64,000 nt of DNA from Andreesenia sp964489735. Its GTDB lineage: Bacteria; Bacillota; Clostridia; Tissierellales; Gottschalkiaceae. A program made the translations under genes and the position numbers. Below, one piece after another: positions 53,448 to 63,327 of this stretch (within the stretch, counting starts at the first letter, position 1; each line of letters begins with the position of its first letter). The notes under the pieces were generated by a model. The model was given only the letters and a program-made list of their open reading frames with translations. It did not search any database and was not told the DNA's origin. Where the stretch lies: the NCBI GenBank assembly GCA_964489735.1, contig CAZBAL010000008.1, forward strand, positions 3,942-67,941, given 5' to 3'.

Positions 53448-54362
53448 ATGAATCTTGCAGTTATAGATATAGGATCTAATAGTATTAGGCTTTCTGTGTA
53501 TAAAAAAGATGGAGATACTATCACCAATATATTCAACAGAAAGAATATGGCTGGTCTTGCAAACTACATAAAGAAAGACAAGCTCTCAGAGGAAGGAATA
53601 CAGGTGCTCGTAGAAGCATTGAAAGAATGTCAGTGCTTACTTGAGCATTTCGGAATATTCTCCAATTTATATGTATTTGCTACAGCATCGCTCAGAAATA
53701 TTTCGAATATATTCATAATCAAAGAAAGGGTAAAACTTGAAACAGGATATGATATAGAGATTTTATCTGGTAAGGATGAGGCACAGCTTTCTTTTAAAGG
53801 AGCGCTAAGTTCAAAAGATATGCATACAGATGATGAAGGTGTTTTTATTGATATCGGTGGTGGAAGTACAGAGATAGTTATTTTTAATGGAGAGGATTTT
53901 AGCTTTTCAAGCAGTTTGGATATTGGAGCGTTGAAGATATATAGAAACTATGTAGACTCATTATTTCCAAATAAACATGAGTACAGAATCATCAGAAAAA
54001 AAGTTAAGCAGTTTATGGACAGAGAAAATGTACCTAAAGAAAACAAAGATATGATATACGCTGTTGGAGGAAGTCCAAGAGCTCTTTTAGCATATTATAA
54101 CAAACACTATAAAAAATCCAGAGATAATGTTCTTATGGATTCATCAGACCTTAAAGAGTTAATAGGAGAAATACAGAAGAAAAAATACAGCAAATTTATG
54201 AATGATATTTTAAAACTGAAGCCTGAAAGGATACATACCATAATACCTGGACTTATCATATTAGAAGCAATAATAGATAGGTTTAAAACCAAAGGTGTGT
54301 TTGTCAGCAGTACTGGCTTGAGGGAAGGATATTTAAATTCAAAAATTGATTGGGAAATTTAA
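53448..54362 (+). CDS. ppx: Ppx/GppA-family exopolyphosphatase
   Basis: Releases phosphate from the ends of polyphosphate and/or acts on pppGpp. The 304-residue ASKHA-fold protein corresponds to the short Ppx/GppA form without the C-terminal HD domain. Marks: VIDIGSNSIRLSVY (5-18), FATASLRN near 78, GVFIDIGGGSTEIVIF near 130 and YAVGGSPRALLAYY near 205. GGGGTG precedes the ATG. ppk1 follows after 39 bases on the same transcript, pairing synthesis and breakdown of polyphosphate. Confidence 0.92.
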   Translation: MNLAVIDIGSNSIRLSVYKKDGDTITNIFNRKNMAGLANYIKKDKLSEEGIQVLVEALKECQCLLEHFGIFSNLYVFATASLRNISNIFIIKERVKLETGYDIEILSGKDEAQLSFKGALSSKDMHTDDEGVFIDIGGGSTEIVIFNGEDFSFSSSLDIGALKIYRNYVDSLFPNKHEYRIIRKKVKQFMDRENVPKENKDMIYAVGGSPRALLAYYNKHYKKSRDNVLMDSSDLKELIGEIQKKKYSKFMNDILKLKPERIHTIIPGLIILEAIIDRFKTKGVFVSSTGLREGYLNSKIDWEI

Positions 54363-54401
54363 AGATAACTATAAAAGAAAGGAGATAGTTGTCAGATAGA
54401 G

Positions 54402-56927
54402 ATGGCAACGGTGGCTGAAATGGTTAAAAAGAATATAGAAGTTTCTTATACGCAGAACAGAGAATTATCTTGGCTGAATTTTAACAAAAGAGTATTGGAA
54501 GAAGCTGATGCAAAGGAAGTTAAGCTTTTGGAAAAGCTGAAATTTATGGAGATATTTGAAAGTAATTTAAATGAGTTCTTTATGGTCAGGGTGGGATCCT
54601 TATATGACCTGACTCTAAATGAAGCAGAAATTATAGACAATAAGACAGGTATGAACCAATGGGAACAGATAGATGCAATTTTGGATAGAATACCAGAGAT
54701 GTATGACCTGAAAGACGAGTATTACAACAATGTTGAAGCTCAACTGAGAGATAATGGCATATATAATCTATATCCTGAAGAACTAGATGAAGGGGAGTAC
54801 AAGGAAATTGAAAGCTATTTTGATAACTATATACGACCTGTGCTTTCGCCTCAGATAATTGATATATACCATCCTTTTCCATATCTAGCTAATAAAGAAT
54901 CTTATATTATTATGCGTCTGAGGAGAAAGTATGACAAGGACTCTCCTAAAAAACTTAGAAAATATGAGCATGCGTACAGTAATAAGGATTTTATAGGTAT
55001 ACTGTCGATTCCAAATATACTACCAAAGTTTATAAAACTCTCTGGTGATAAAGAAAGGCATATTATGATTGAAAAAATTGTCAAGGAATTTGCTGGAAAG
55101 GCTTTCAATCAGTATGATATAAAGGCAAAGCATGTCATAAGAGTTACACGTAATATGGATTTAAAAGTTGATGAACTTGATTATGATCATTTCGACAGCT
55201 GGGATGTGGACTTTAAAGATGTTATGAGTGATTTAATAAAAAAGAGAGCGAGACTTCAGGCTGTCAGACTGGAGGTTGAGTGTAGAAACTGCGATGATGC
55301 AGATAAGAAGCTCATCAAATATATAATGGATGAACTCAATTTGGATGAAAAGAATGTAATATACTCTAAAAGTCCGCTGTCAATGTCATATGTATATGAT
55401 TACATTGGAAATCTTCCTAAAGAATTGTCTGGGACTCTGACATATGAGCCATATACTCCTCAGAATTCAATTTTTGTAGATAGTAGAAGGCCTATGATTG
55501 AACAAATTAGAGAGAAAGATGTTTTTCTTTCATTTCCATATGAGTCTATAAATCCGTTAATAGATATGCTCAGAGAGGCTGCGCATGATCCTAAGGTTGT
55601 TTCAATAAAGATAACCATATACAGATTAGCAAATAATTCACAGATCGTTTCACAGCTGGTAGCTGCAGCGGAGAATGGCAAGGAAGTAACCGTGCTTATG
55701 GAACTTAAAGCCAGATTTGATGAGAAGAATAATATCATATGGGCAAATAGGCTGGAAGAGGCTGGATGCAATATTATTTATGGTTTTGACAGATTTAAGG
55801 TGCATTCTAAGATCTGTTTAATTACAAGGTTTGACGAGAATAAATTTGAGTATATAACTCAGGTTTCTACGGGAAATTACAATGAAAAGACAGCGAAACT
55901 ATATACGGATTTCTGTCTGATGACTGGTGATGAGAGCATAGGAAGAGATGCCGTCAGATATTTTAACAATATGATGATTGGTGAGCTGGAAGAAGATTAT
56001 AATGAGCTTATGGTTTCGCCATATTCTTTGGGAATAAAGCTAGAGCAGCTGATTGATGAGGAAATCAAAAAAGGTGAAGATGGATATATAAGACTAAAAA
56101 TGAACTCGATATCAGATAAAATTATAATGAGCAAACTCAGTGAAGCATCGCAAAAAGGTGTAAAAATAGATATGATAGTGAGAGGTATATGCTGCTTGGT
56201 TCCAGGAGTTAAAGGTAAAACTGACAATATAAGAATAATGAACGTGGTTGGGAGATTTCTAGAGCACCACAGGGTTTACTGCTTTGGTAAAGGTGCGGAT
56301 ATGAAAGTTTATATATCTTCTGCCGATTTTATGACTAGAAATTTAAGAAAGCGTGTTGAAGTGGCGTGTCCTATTAAAGATAAAGATATTAAGAATGAGA
56401 TAAATCACATTCTCGATCTTATGTTTTCTGACAACGTTAAGGGCAGACAGATAGACAGCACAGGCAACTATATTCCAAATGCAGGGAATACTCAAAGAAG
56501 AGTGGATTCACAATATAAGCTGATGAAGGAAGCTATGTTGAAAGCAGATCCTTTATATGAAAGAGTATTTTCAGAAGAATATTCTGAAGAAGAGGAGTCT
56601 GGTGAACGAGAAGCTGATTCGAAAACAGCTGAAGAACTGTTATCTGATATAGTTGAGCTATCTGAGCTGACTGATGAATCTTCAGTAACAGAAGAACAAA
56701 AAGTTGAAGATACAGAAACAGAAGATTCGGAGATTGAAGATTCCGATGATCTAAGTTCAGAAAAAAATCAGAGTCTGTATGAAGAACAGAATTATAAAAG
56801 TGGAGAAGACGATACGGAAGATGATACGGACGAGGTTGTCGAGGAAAGCAGAATTGCCAGAGATAAAGGCGGGATAATGAAAGTTTTCAAAAAAGTCATA
56901 AGAAATAAGCCGACCACTATGGTTTAA
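54402..56927 (+). CDS. ppk1: polyphosphate kinase 1 with an acidic C-terminal extension
   Basis: Transfers the gamma phosphate of ATP to polyphosphate reversibly. The 841-residue protein has the four PPK1 domains (about 15-710): NRELSWLNFNKRVLEEA, FESNLNEFFMVRVG, the catalytic His in FKVHSKICLI and the second active-site segment LEHHRVYCFGKG, SSADFMTRNLRKRVEVACP. Residues from about 720 form an unusual extension rich in Glu, Asp and Ser that ends in a basic stretch (KVFKKVIRNK). It looks disordered. The ATG at 54402 has AGGAG about 18 bases upstream, further than normal, and no better in-frame start is seen. Confidence 0.94.
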   Translation: MATVAEMVKKNIEVSYTQNRELSWLNFNKRVLEEADAKEVKLLEKLKFMEIFESNLNEFFMVRVGSLYDLTLNEAEIIDNKTGMNQWEQIDAILDRIPEMYDLKDEYYNNVEAQLRDNGIYNLYPEELDEGEYKEIESYFDNYIRPVLSPQIIDIYHPFPYLANKESYIIMRLRRKYDKDSPKKLRKYEHAYSNKDFIGILSIPNILPKFIKLSGDKERHIMIEKIVKEFAGKAFNQYDIKAKHVIRVTRNMDLKVDELDYDHFDSWDVDFKDVMSDLIKKRARLQAVRLEVECRNCDDADKKLIKYIMDELNLDEKNVIYSKSPLSMSYVYDYIGNLPKELSGTLTYEPYTPQNSIFVDSRRPMIEQIREKDVFLSFPYESINPLIDMLREAAHDPKVVSIKITIYRLANNSQIVSQLVAAAENGKEVTVLMELKARFDEKNNIIWANRLEEAGCNIIYGFDRFKVHSKICLITRFDENKFEYITQVSTGNYNEKTAKLYTDFCLMTGDESIGRDAVRYFNNMMIGELEEDYNELMVSPYSLGIKLEQLIDEEIKKGEDGYIRLKMNSISDKIIMSKLSEASQKGVKIDMIVRGICCLVPGVKGKTDNIRIMNVVGRFLEHHRVYCFGKGADMKVYISSADFMTRNLRKRVEVACPIKDKDIKNEINHILDLMFSDNVKGRQIDSTGNYIPNAGNTQRRVDSQYKLMKEAMLKADPLYERVFSEEYSEEEESGEREADSKTAEELLSDIVELSELTDESSVTEEQKVEDTETEDSEIEDSDDLSSEKNQSLYEEQNYKSGEDDTEDDTDEVVEESRIARDKGGIMKVFKKVIRNKPTTMV

Positions 56928-56969
56928 TATACGATTAAATACGAATAGATTAAGTAGAATATGGATTAG

Positions 56970-57016
56970 AAAAATCTGACTGTAACTCTCGGTGTTATGG
57001 TCAGATTTTTTCTTTG
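56970..57016 (+). terminator. terminator of the ppx-ppk operon
   Basis: AAAAATCTGAC / GTCAGATTTTT stem with a 19-base loop and T-rich tail. Confidence 0.82.
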
Positions 57017-57104
57017 CTACGTGATAAATTGATAATTTTACCATTTAAATACTTCAAAAGTGGGTATTAGTATACAGACACTAGTTAACTAGGAGATGAT
57101 TGAA

Positions 57105-57629
57105 ATGGGTGAAAGAGATAAGTTTATTCCAGCACTCATAGGTATTGCTATGATAATAGCGGGTATATTCATATTTATAAATGCAGAAAGCACTTTTTTT
57201 GCGATTGCCAAGATATTAGGATGGGTTGCACTTATAAGTGGTGTGCTTTTCATATACTCATACCTTAAGATGCCTGGAATGAGCTCTATAGCAGGAAAGC
57301 TGAAACTCGTAACCGGAGGTTTGCTGGTTATATTAGGAGGTCTGTTTATAGCTAAGCCGGAGCTCATTGGTAATATATTGGGATATGTTGTCGCTTTCTG
57401 GTTTATACTTCAAGGGATATCCAGCATGGCAAATATAGGCTATTTAAAGTATGTTAATAGACCGGCTTACACCTTCAGTATGATACTGAATATTGCATTG
57501 ATATTATTAGGAATAATAATCTTGATAAATCCTCTTATAATTGGAATGTCTATTTCGATAGTTATTTCATTGGCGATGGTATTGGGAGGAATATCATATA
57601 TCATGGTGTTTTTAGGAAATTCCAGATAA
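57105..57629 (+). CDS. DUF308/HdeD-like membrane protein
   Basis: A 174-residue protein with six membrane helices in three similar pairs, each with a Gly-rich turn such as LGWVALISGVLFIYSYLK and AKPELIGNILGYVVAFWFILQGI, typical of the DUF308 (HdeD-like) family, whose function is unclear though linked to acid or stress resistance. AGGAG eight bases upstream selects the ATG at 57105. It precedes the Ca2+-type ATPase by 86 bases with only a small hairpin (57652-57668) between. Confidence 0.85.
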   Translation: MGERDKFIPALIGIAMIIAGIFIFINAESTFFAIAKILGWVALISGVLFIYSYLKMPGMSSIAGKLKLVTGGLLVILGGLFIAKPELIGNILGYVVAFWFILQGISSMANIGYLKYVNRPAYTFSMILNIALILLGIIILINPLIIGMSISIVISLAMVLGGISYIMVFLGNSR

Positions 57630-57715
57630 TGCAATCTGATAATTTGTTGAGAAACTGCTTTGCAGTTTAGAAATTAAATTAACTAAGAGGAGTAGTTTAG
57701 AGGGAGGAGAGAAAA

Positions 57716-60361
57716 GTGAGTAAGTACTTCACAGAGAGTTTGGAGACTGTAAAAGAGACTTTTCAAACAGATCTGACATCTGGTCTTGATCAGCAGACTG
57801 TTGCTGAAAATAGGAATAAATACGGCTTTAATAAGCTGGATGAGAAAAAAGGCAGAACGGTTCTCAATATGATCTTAGATCAGTTTAAAAACTTTCTTGT
57901 TTTGATTTTGATTGTTGCGAGTATAGCTTCAATAGCAATCGGGTCGGTTTCTGACGGTATAGTTATACTCATTATTGTGGCACTCAATGCCATTTTGGGT
58001 GTAGTTCAGGAGAACAGAGCAAACAATGCTTTGCAGGCATTAAGAGATATGTCTGCTCCTAAGACAAAAGTAATAAGAGCAGGTCAGACCCAGGTTATTG
58101 AATCGGCTGATGTGGTTCCTGGAGACTTGATAATACTTGAAGCTGGTGATTACATATCTTCAGATATAAGATTAGTTGAGTCGGCGAATCTAAAAGTTGA
58201 TGAATCAGCACTTACAGGGGAGTCAGTATCTGTTGAAAAATGTGCAGATACGATTCCGGCAGAGAATGCTCCTATAGGAGACAGGGTGAACATGGCCTAT
58301 ATGGGTACGATTGTCACGTATGGTAGAGCTATGGGAATAGCAGTTGGGACAGGTATGAATACTGAAATAGGAAAGATAGCATCTATGCTGAATGAGCCTG
58401 ATGAAGAAACACCTCTTCAGAAAAAACTTGCAGGTTTTGGTAGAGTGTTAGGAATTATATTCATAATAGTCTGTATCATAATATTTGCAATGGGAATATA
58501 TAGAGGCCAAAACAAAATGGATGTATTTATGACAGCAGTCAGTCTTGCTGTAGCAGCTATACCAGAAGGTTTACCGGCTGTGGTTACAGTAGTTTTGGCT
58601 GTAGGTATGCAGAGAATGATAAGCAGACATGCAATTATGAAGAAGCTTTCTGCTGTTGAAACACTTGGAAGCACAACAGTTATCTGTACTGATAAAACAG
58701 GTACACTGACTCAAAACAAGATGACCGTATTAAAAATCTATGATGGATTTGATATATGGGATGTGTCAGGTACAGGTTATGGCTTTGAAGGGGAAGTAAT
58801 AAATGGTAATAAGAGTATTGAAGAAATAGATATGCTCATCAAGTCTATGGTGTTAGCGAATGATGCTGAGATAGTAGACGGTGGAGTGATAGGAGATCCT
58901 ACAGAAGGGTCTTTAATAGTAGCAGGAGCAAAAGCGGGATATACAAAGGAAGAGTTAAATGAAAAATATCCTAGGCTAAATGAAGTGCCTTTTGATTCTG
59001 ATAGAAAGCTGATGTCTACAGAACACAATATGGATTCTAAAAAGATATTGTTTACAAAAGGTGCACCAGATGTTGTGCTGGAAAGGTCCAAATATATTTT
59101 GGAAAACGGCAATGTAAGAGAGATAAACGATGAAGACAGAAAAAGAATTTCTGATGCTAATGCCTCTTTTGCAAGCTCTGCACTTAGAGTTCTGGGATTT
59201 GCTTATAAGGAACTGGAAGATGACCTCAATATTGAAGAAGAGGAGCAAGAACTTGTTTTTATAGGGCTTACAGGAATGATAGATCCTCCTAGGGAAGAAG
59301 CAAAGGAAGCTATCAAACTTTGTAAAAAGGCTGGTATTAGAGTTGTAATGATTACAGGGGATCATATTACAACTGCAAAAGCTATAGGAAAAGAAATTGG
59401 TATTATCGATACTGATGCTCAGGCCATGGAAGGTCATGAGATAGACAGTTATGATGATGAGAGCTTCAAAGAAGTTGTAGCCAATACCAATATATTTGCA
59501 AGAGTTTCTCCTGAACATAAGGTGAGAATTGTTGATAGTGCAAAGTCACTAGGAGAGATAGTTGCAATGACCGGAGACGGTGTGAATGATGCTCCATCTC
59601 TTAAGAAAGCCGATATCGGTATAGCTATGGGAATCACAGGAACGGATGTATCTAAAGAGGCAGCAGATATGATACTGACAGATGATAATTTTGCAAGTAT
59701 TGTTGATGCTGTAGAAGAAGGTAGAAGAATATATAGCAATATTAGAAAGTTTGTCTCTTTCCTTCTATCCTGTAATATAGGAGAAATTTTAGTTATATTT
59801 ATAGCTATGCTTTTAGGATGGGGAACACCACTTTTTGCTATTCAGTTACTCTGGATAAATCTGATAACAGATTCACTCCCTGCGTTTGCATTGGGACTTG
59901 AATCAAAAGAAGAAAATCTTATGGAAAGAGAACCTAGAGATCCTAAAGAGGCTCTAGTGGATAGGCATATGAAAGTAGCGATAGGATTTCAGTCGATAGG
60001 GCTGGCTATTGCAGCACTTACTGCTTTTAGAGTTGGTCCGCTGTTAGCTGTTGAAGGACAGGACCTTCATATACTGGCCAGAACATTCTGTTTTGTTACT
60101 TTGATTTTTGGTGAGTTAATGAGAGCATACTCTGCTAGATCAGAGACAGTTCCTATTTATAAAACTAACCCTTTTTCAAATAGAATGCTGAACTTATCAG
60201 TTATAGCAGCAACAATTATGCTTTTGGCAGTAGTTTATATTTTCCCATTGCAGAAGATATTCTATACAGAAGCACTGACTTTAATTCAGATTCTTGCAGC
60301 ACTGGGAATGGCCACTATACCACTTATATTCGGAGAAGTAGCTAAGAATTTCAAGAGATAA
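57716..60361 (+). CDS. P2-type calcium-transporting ATPase
   Basis: An 881-residue SERCA/PMCA-like P-type ATPase exporting Ca2+ (or Mn2+). In order: cation-ATPase N domain (about 1-70), actuator with DESALTGES near 162, M4 PEGLPAVVTVVLAVG near 283, phosphorylation site DKTGTLTQNKMTV near 324, TGDGVNDAPSLKKADIGIAMGITGTDVSKEAADMILTDDNF near 620 and a C-terminal four-helix domain. The M4 PEGLPA and M6 NLITDSLPA segments are as in one-site Ca2+ pumps. GTG start with GGGAGGAG upstream. Confidence 0.94.
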   Translation: MSKYFTESLETVKETFQTDLTSGLDQQTVAENRNKYGFNKLDEKKGRTVLNMILDQFKNFLVLILIVASIASIAIGSVSDGIVILIIVALNAILGVVQENRANNALQALRDMSAPKTKVIRAGQTQVIESADVVPGDLIILEAGDYISSDIRLVESANLKVDESALTGESVSVEKCADTIPAENAPIGDRVNMAYMGTIVTYGRAMGIAVGTGMNTEIGKIASMLNEPDEETPLQKKLAGFGRVLGIIFIIVCIIIFAMGIYRGQNKMDVFMTAVSLAVAAIPEGLPAVVTVVLAVGMQRMISRHAIMKKLSAVETLGSTTVICTDKTGTLTQNKMTVLKIYDGFDIWDVSGTGYGFEGEVINGNKSIEEIDMLIKSMVLANDAEIVDGGVIGDPTEGSLIVAGAKAGYTKEELNEKYPRLNEVPFDSDRKLMSTEHNMDSKKILFTKGAPDVVLERSKYILENGNVREINDEDRKRISDANASFASSALRVLGFAYKELEDDLNIEEEEQELVFIGLTGMIDPPREEAKEAIKLCKKAGIRVVMITGDHITTAKAIGKEIGIIDTDAQAMEGHEIDSYDDESFKEVVANTNIFARVSPEHKVRIVDSAKSLGEIVAMTGDGVNDAPSLKKADIGIAMGITGTDVSKEAADMILTDDNFASIVDAVEEGRRIYSNIRKFVSFLLSCNIGEILVIFIAMLLGWGTPLFAIQLLWINLITDSLPAFALGLESKEENLMEREPRDPKEALVDRHMKVAIGFQSIGLAIAALTAFRVGPLLAVEGQDLHILARTFCFVTLIFGELMRAYSARSETVPIYKTNPFSNRMLNLSVIAATIMLLAVVYIFPLQKIFYTEALTLIQILAALGMATIPLIFGEVAKNFKR

Positions 60362-60455
60362 TTAAAGGTAAAATACCAAAAAACAGTTATTTTAAAGTGG
60401 ATTTTTAGATTTAAAATAGAATTGAATACAGAAAAGAACAAGAAAAGATTAAAAT

Positions 60456-60489
60456 AAGGGGACCTAAGCATTTATACTTAGGTCCCCTT
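60456..60489. terminator. terminator between the Ca-ATPase and DUF1622 genes
   Basis: AAGGGGACCTAAG / CTTAGGTCCCCTT perfect stem with an eight-base loop; it can serve both convergent transcripts although its T runs are short. Confidence 0.75.
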
Positions 60490-60561
60490 ATGACTGATTT
60501 AGTTATTGTTTTTATTATCTTTTATCCTTAAAATTTTCTATTATATTTTCAGGACTCCAGT

Positions 60562-60927
60562 TTACTCATCATCTTCTTCGCAATTGTCATCTTCCAGATT
60601 TTCCTTTAAATTGGCTGATTTGATCTCCCAGTGAATTACAAAAGTAAGGATTACTCTGAGTATTACAATCGCAGACAATACTATAAACTCATCCATGCTT
60701 CTAACTATTACAGTTTTAAGTATTTCTGCTGCAAGCTTGAATTCTAAGCTCAGAGCTAGCCCTCTAGCAAGGCTTAATTTAATAGTTTCATCATTCCAGT
60801 CAAATTTTTCTTTAGCAAAAGTGACTAGAGTTTTCACAGAAGATAGCAGTATTATGAATACTCCAACAAGTTCAAGAGAGCCTGTTATGTATGGAATAAT
60901 AAATTCCAGCAAATGTTCTATTTCCAA
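60562..60927 (-). CDS. DUF1622 small membrane protein
   Basis: A 121-residue protein with three membrane segments of the DUF1622 family; KLSLARGLALSLEFKLAAEILKTVIVRSMDEFIVLSAIVILRVILTFVIHWEI is the diagnostic core. The C-terminus is strongly acidic. The start is read as TTG at 60927 because AGAGGTG lies six bases before it; a GTG at 60936 is itself part of that ribosome site. It is 25 bases downstream of corA on the same strand and probably co-transcribed. Function unknown. Confidence 0.82.
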   Translation of the reverse strand: MEIEHLLEFIIPYITGSLELVGVFIILLSSVKTLVTFAKEKFDWNDETIKLSLARGLALSLEFKLAAEILKTVIVRSMDEFIVLSAIVILRVILTFVIHWEIKSANLKENLEDDNCEEDDE

Positions 60928-60952
60928 ATAAAACACCTCTTTCTAAATTTAT

Positions 60953-61912
60953 TTATATAAGATCTTTTTTTCTAAGCCACCATGCAGAAATTATACATAG
61001 AAGCACAGTTATTCCCATTACTATCCAGAACCCTTTCTGATGATCTGCAAAAGGCAGAGCTACGTTCATACCCCAAATACCAGCTGTTATGGTAGGTATT
61101 GTTACTATGATAGTCAGAGATGTCAGTATCTTCATCACAATATTCAGATTATTGGATATTATACCTGTAAAAGCATCTCCAAGCACCTGCGTCATCTCTC
61201 TGCTCTGATACATCATTTTTTCAGCTTGATGGTTTTCAACTAAGACATCATGAATTCTGTCTCGACTGATCTTATCAGAATTCAAAATAGGTGATGTGCT
61301 GATGCCTTCAAGTATTGGATGGTTCTCGTTTATTGCTGTATCAAAATAAACGATGCTCTTCTGAAGTAGAGATAGTTCTATCATGAGTTCAGAACGGGTA
61401 GATGTTTTCAGCTGCTCATGAAGGACGTCTATCCTGGCATTTATGCTTTTCAAATAATTGATGTATCTTCTGGTTATTTGCCAGCATATCTCTATTACAA
61501 TATAGTTTAGTTTGAAATGAGCTCCTTGCTCTTCAGAAGTATAGTTTTCAAACATATTGTTTATAAAGCTGGGTGTGTTTTCTGTAGCTGTGATCAAGAC
61601 ATCATCCATAAGAACTATAGACATAGTTCTGGTTTCAAAAGAATTATTATACTTTGTGCTTTCTTTTTTTATTGGATAAAGAAAGGAAATTAGTATGGGA
61701 TTATCGTTGGAGTCCTGCTCAAGCCATTCCGATCTAGAAACTTCATCCGGGTCTAAAACTGAAGTTAAATAATCACTGTTAAAGCCGTATTTTTCAGAAA
61801 TACTGTTTATTTCATCGATAGAAGGACTATTCATATGTATCCATTTGGATGCGTGAGCATTGTCGTCTAAGGAAACCTTGCCGCAGGCATCAATATAATG
61901 AGTGAATATCAA
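60953..61912 (-). CDS. corA: CorA-family divalent metal ion channel
   Basis: Mg2+ (or Co2+/Ni2+) channel, a membrane pentamer. The roughly 319-residue protein has a large cytoplasmic domain and two C-terminal helices joined by the signature GMN in GIWGMNVALPFADHQKGFWIV. The start is taken as TTG at 61912, six bases after AGAGGTG; the GTG at 61921 lies inside that site. It heads a two-gene minus-strand unit with DUF1622. Confidence 0.93.
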   Translation of the reverse strand: MIFTHYIDACGKVSLDDNAHASKWIHMNSPSIDEINSISEKYGFNSDYLTSVLDPDEVSRSEWLEQDSNDNPILISFLYPIKKESTKYNNSFETRTMSIVLMDDVLITATENTPSFINNMFENYTSEEQGAHFKLNYIVIEICWQITRRYINYLKSINARIDVLHEQLKTSTRSELMIELSLLQKSIVYFDTAINENHPILEGISTSPILNSDKISRDRIHDVLVENHQAEKMMYQSREMTQVLGDAFTGIISNNLNIVMKILTSLTIIVTIPTITAGIWGMNVALPFADHQKGFWIVMGITVLLCIISAWWLRKKDLI

Positions 61913-62000
61913 CTTATACACCTCTGTTCAATATGATTAGGAATTGATTCCATTAGCTTAATTATATATCTTTTATTGATAAAATGAAAGCTTACGGCTT

Positions 62001-62029
62001 TTGACAAGTAGCTATAGCAATTATATAAT
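62001..62029 (+). promoter_or_regulatory. promoter of the SLH-glucosaminidase gene
   Basis: TTGACA (62001-62006), 17-base spacer, TATAAT (62024-62029): a consensus promoter with a leader of about 75 bases. Confidence 0.85.
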
Positions 62030-62110
62030 TTATGTAAACATAGAGTAAATTATGTTAATTTTATATATTTTTATGACAATATATTCTGGAGACTAGAGGG
62101 GGATAATACA

Positions 62111-63229
62111 ATGAAAAAAATAGGTTTATCTATAATTCTTGCGGGAGCGATATTGACATCATCTGTATCGTTTGGAGCAACTGAGTTCAATGATATAGAA
62201 GAGCACTGGGGTAAGTCGTATATATTGAGACTGAACTCCAGAAAGATAATAGATGGTTATGAAGATGGCAGCTTCAGACCAGATAATAAGATAACAAGAG
62301 AAGAGGTAAGCAAGATAGTATCTGGATATATAAATGAGCCAAATGGAAACAGTGTTGTAAACCTGAATGATATTGATGATAGATGGAGTACAGATTATAT
62401 TAAAAACTTAGTGTCACTGGGTCTGCTGAATGGATATAGTGATAAAACATTCAGACCGGCTGGTAATATGACTAGAGCTGAGGCAGCGAGGCTCATATAT
62501 AAGGTTGTGGAGAAGCAAGGAAGACTTGATGGAACTTCATACAGTTTCGAGGATATAAAAGGTCACTGGGCAGAAGCTGAGATTAAAGCACTTGCAGGTT
62601 TGGGAATTATTACAGGACCAGATAAGGTTAATTTCTTACCTGAAGATCCTATAACAAGAGCTGAGTTCACAAAGCTAGCATTGATGGCAGATTTTCTTAA
62701 GTATAGAACTTACCCTTTATTGAATTACAATATAATAGGTAATAATACAAATGTATCGATTGAACAGATGAAAGAATGGGCTAGACTTAGAGCGGCTGAC
62801 CCACTTTTCATTGACTTAGCACCAGTATTTTATGAGATCGCAGTTAATACAGGAATAGATCCAGCAGTAATATATGCACAGTCTGCAAAAGAAACGGATT
62901 TTATGAGATTTACAGGAGTTTTAGATGCGTCTTTTAAGAATCCATGTGGTATGAAGGTTACAGCAGGTGGAGGAGATTACGACAGAGACGCTCATATGAG
63001 ATTTGCTTCGTGGGAGGAAGGGATTCAGGCCCAGGCAGACCATCTGGCTTTATACGCAGGTCTAGCAGGATATCCGAAAGCAGGAAGTCCAGATCCGAGA
63101 CATTTTCCGTTCTTATTTGGTACAGCTCCAACACTTGAAGATCTAAATGGCAAATGGGCGCCATCTAAAATATATGGAAAGACTATTGTCTGGTTTGTAA
63201 ATGAAATGGTTGATACACCACTAGAATAG
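62111..63229 (+). CDS. S-layer-homology protein with glucosaminidase domain
   Basis: A 372-residue secreted wall hydrolase. Signal peptide (about 1-22, ending SFGA), three SLH domains (about 24-190; EHWGKSYILRLNSRKIIDGYEDGSFRPDNKITREE is the first) and a C-terminal endo-beta-N-acetylglucosaminidase domain (about 235-365) with YAQSAKETDFMRFTG carrying the likely catalytic Glu, NPCGMK and WEEGIQAQADHL. It should cut glycan strands of peptidoglycan while bound to the wall. GAGGGGG precedes the ATG, and the promoter is near consensus, suggesting strong expression. Confidence 0.92.
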   Translation: MKKIGLSIILAGAILTSSVSFGATEFNDIEEHWGKSYILRLNSRKIIDGYEDGSFRPDNKITREEVSKIVSGYINEPNGNSVVNLNDIDDRWSTDYIKNLVSLGLLNGYSDKTFRPAGNMTRAEAARLIYKVVEKQGRLDGTSYSFEDIKGHWAEAEIKALAGLGIITGPDKVNFLPEDPITRAEFTKLALMADFLKYRTYPLLNYNIIGNNTNVSIEQMKEWARLRAADPLFIDLAPVFYEIAVNTGIDPAVIYAQSAKETDFMRFTGVLDASFKNPCGMKVTAGGGDYDRDAHMRFASWEEGIQAQADHLALYAGLAGYPKAGSPDPRHFPFLFGTAPTLEDLNGKWAPSKIYGKTIVWFVNEMVDTPLE

Positions 63230-63327
63230 AAATAAATGTGAATTATTTTTTCTGAATTGAGGTATATATAATTAATAGGGTTGAATTGATTAAAGAGGAT
63301 AGAATTTTATTGAGGTGAAAATTTAAT

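Noticed and set aside
58976..59518. 180-codon minus-strand frame within the Ca-ATPase gene
   Set aside because: It is antisense to conserved ATPase coding sequence and has no ribosome site or family resemblance.
63230..63327. Manganese riboswitch before mntP
   Set aside because: The 98-base gap is too short and lacks the conserved yybP-ykoY loops.
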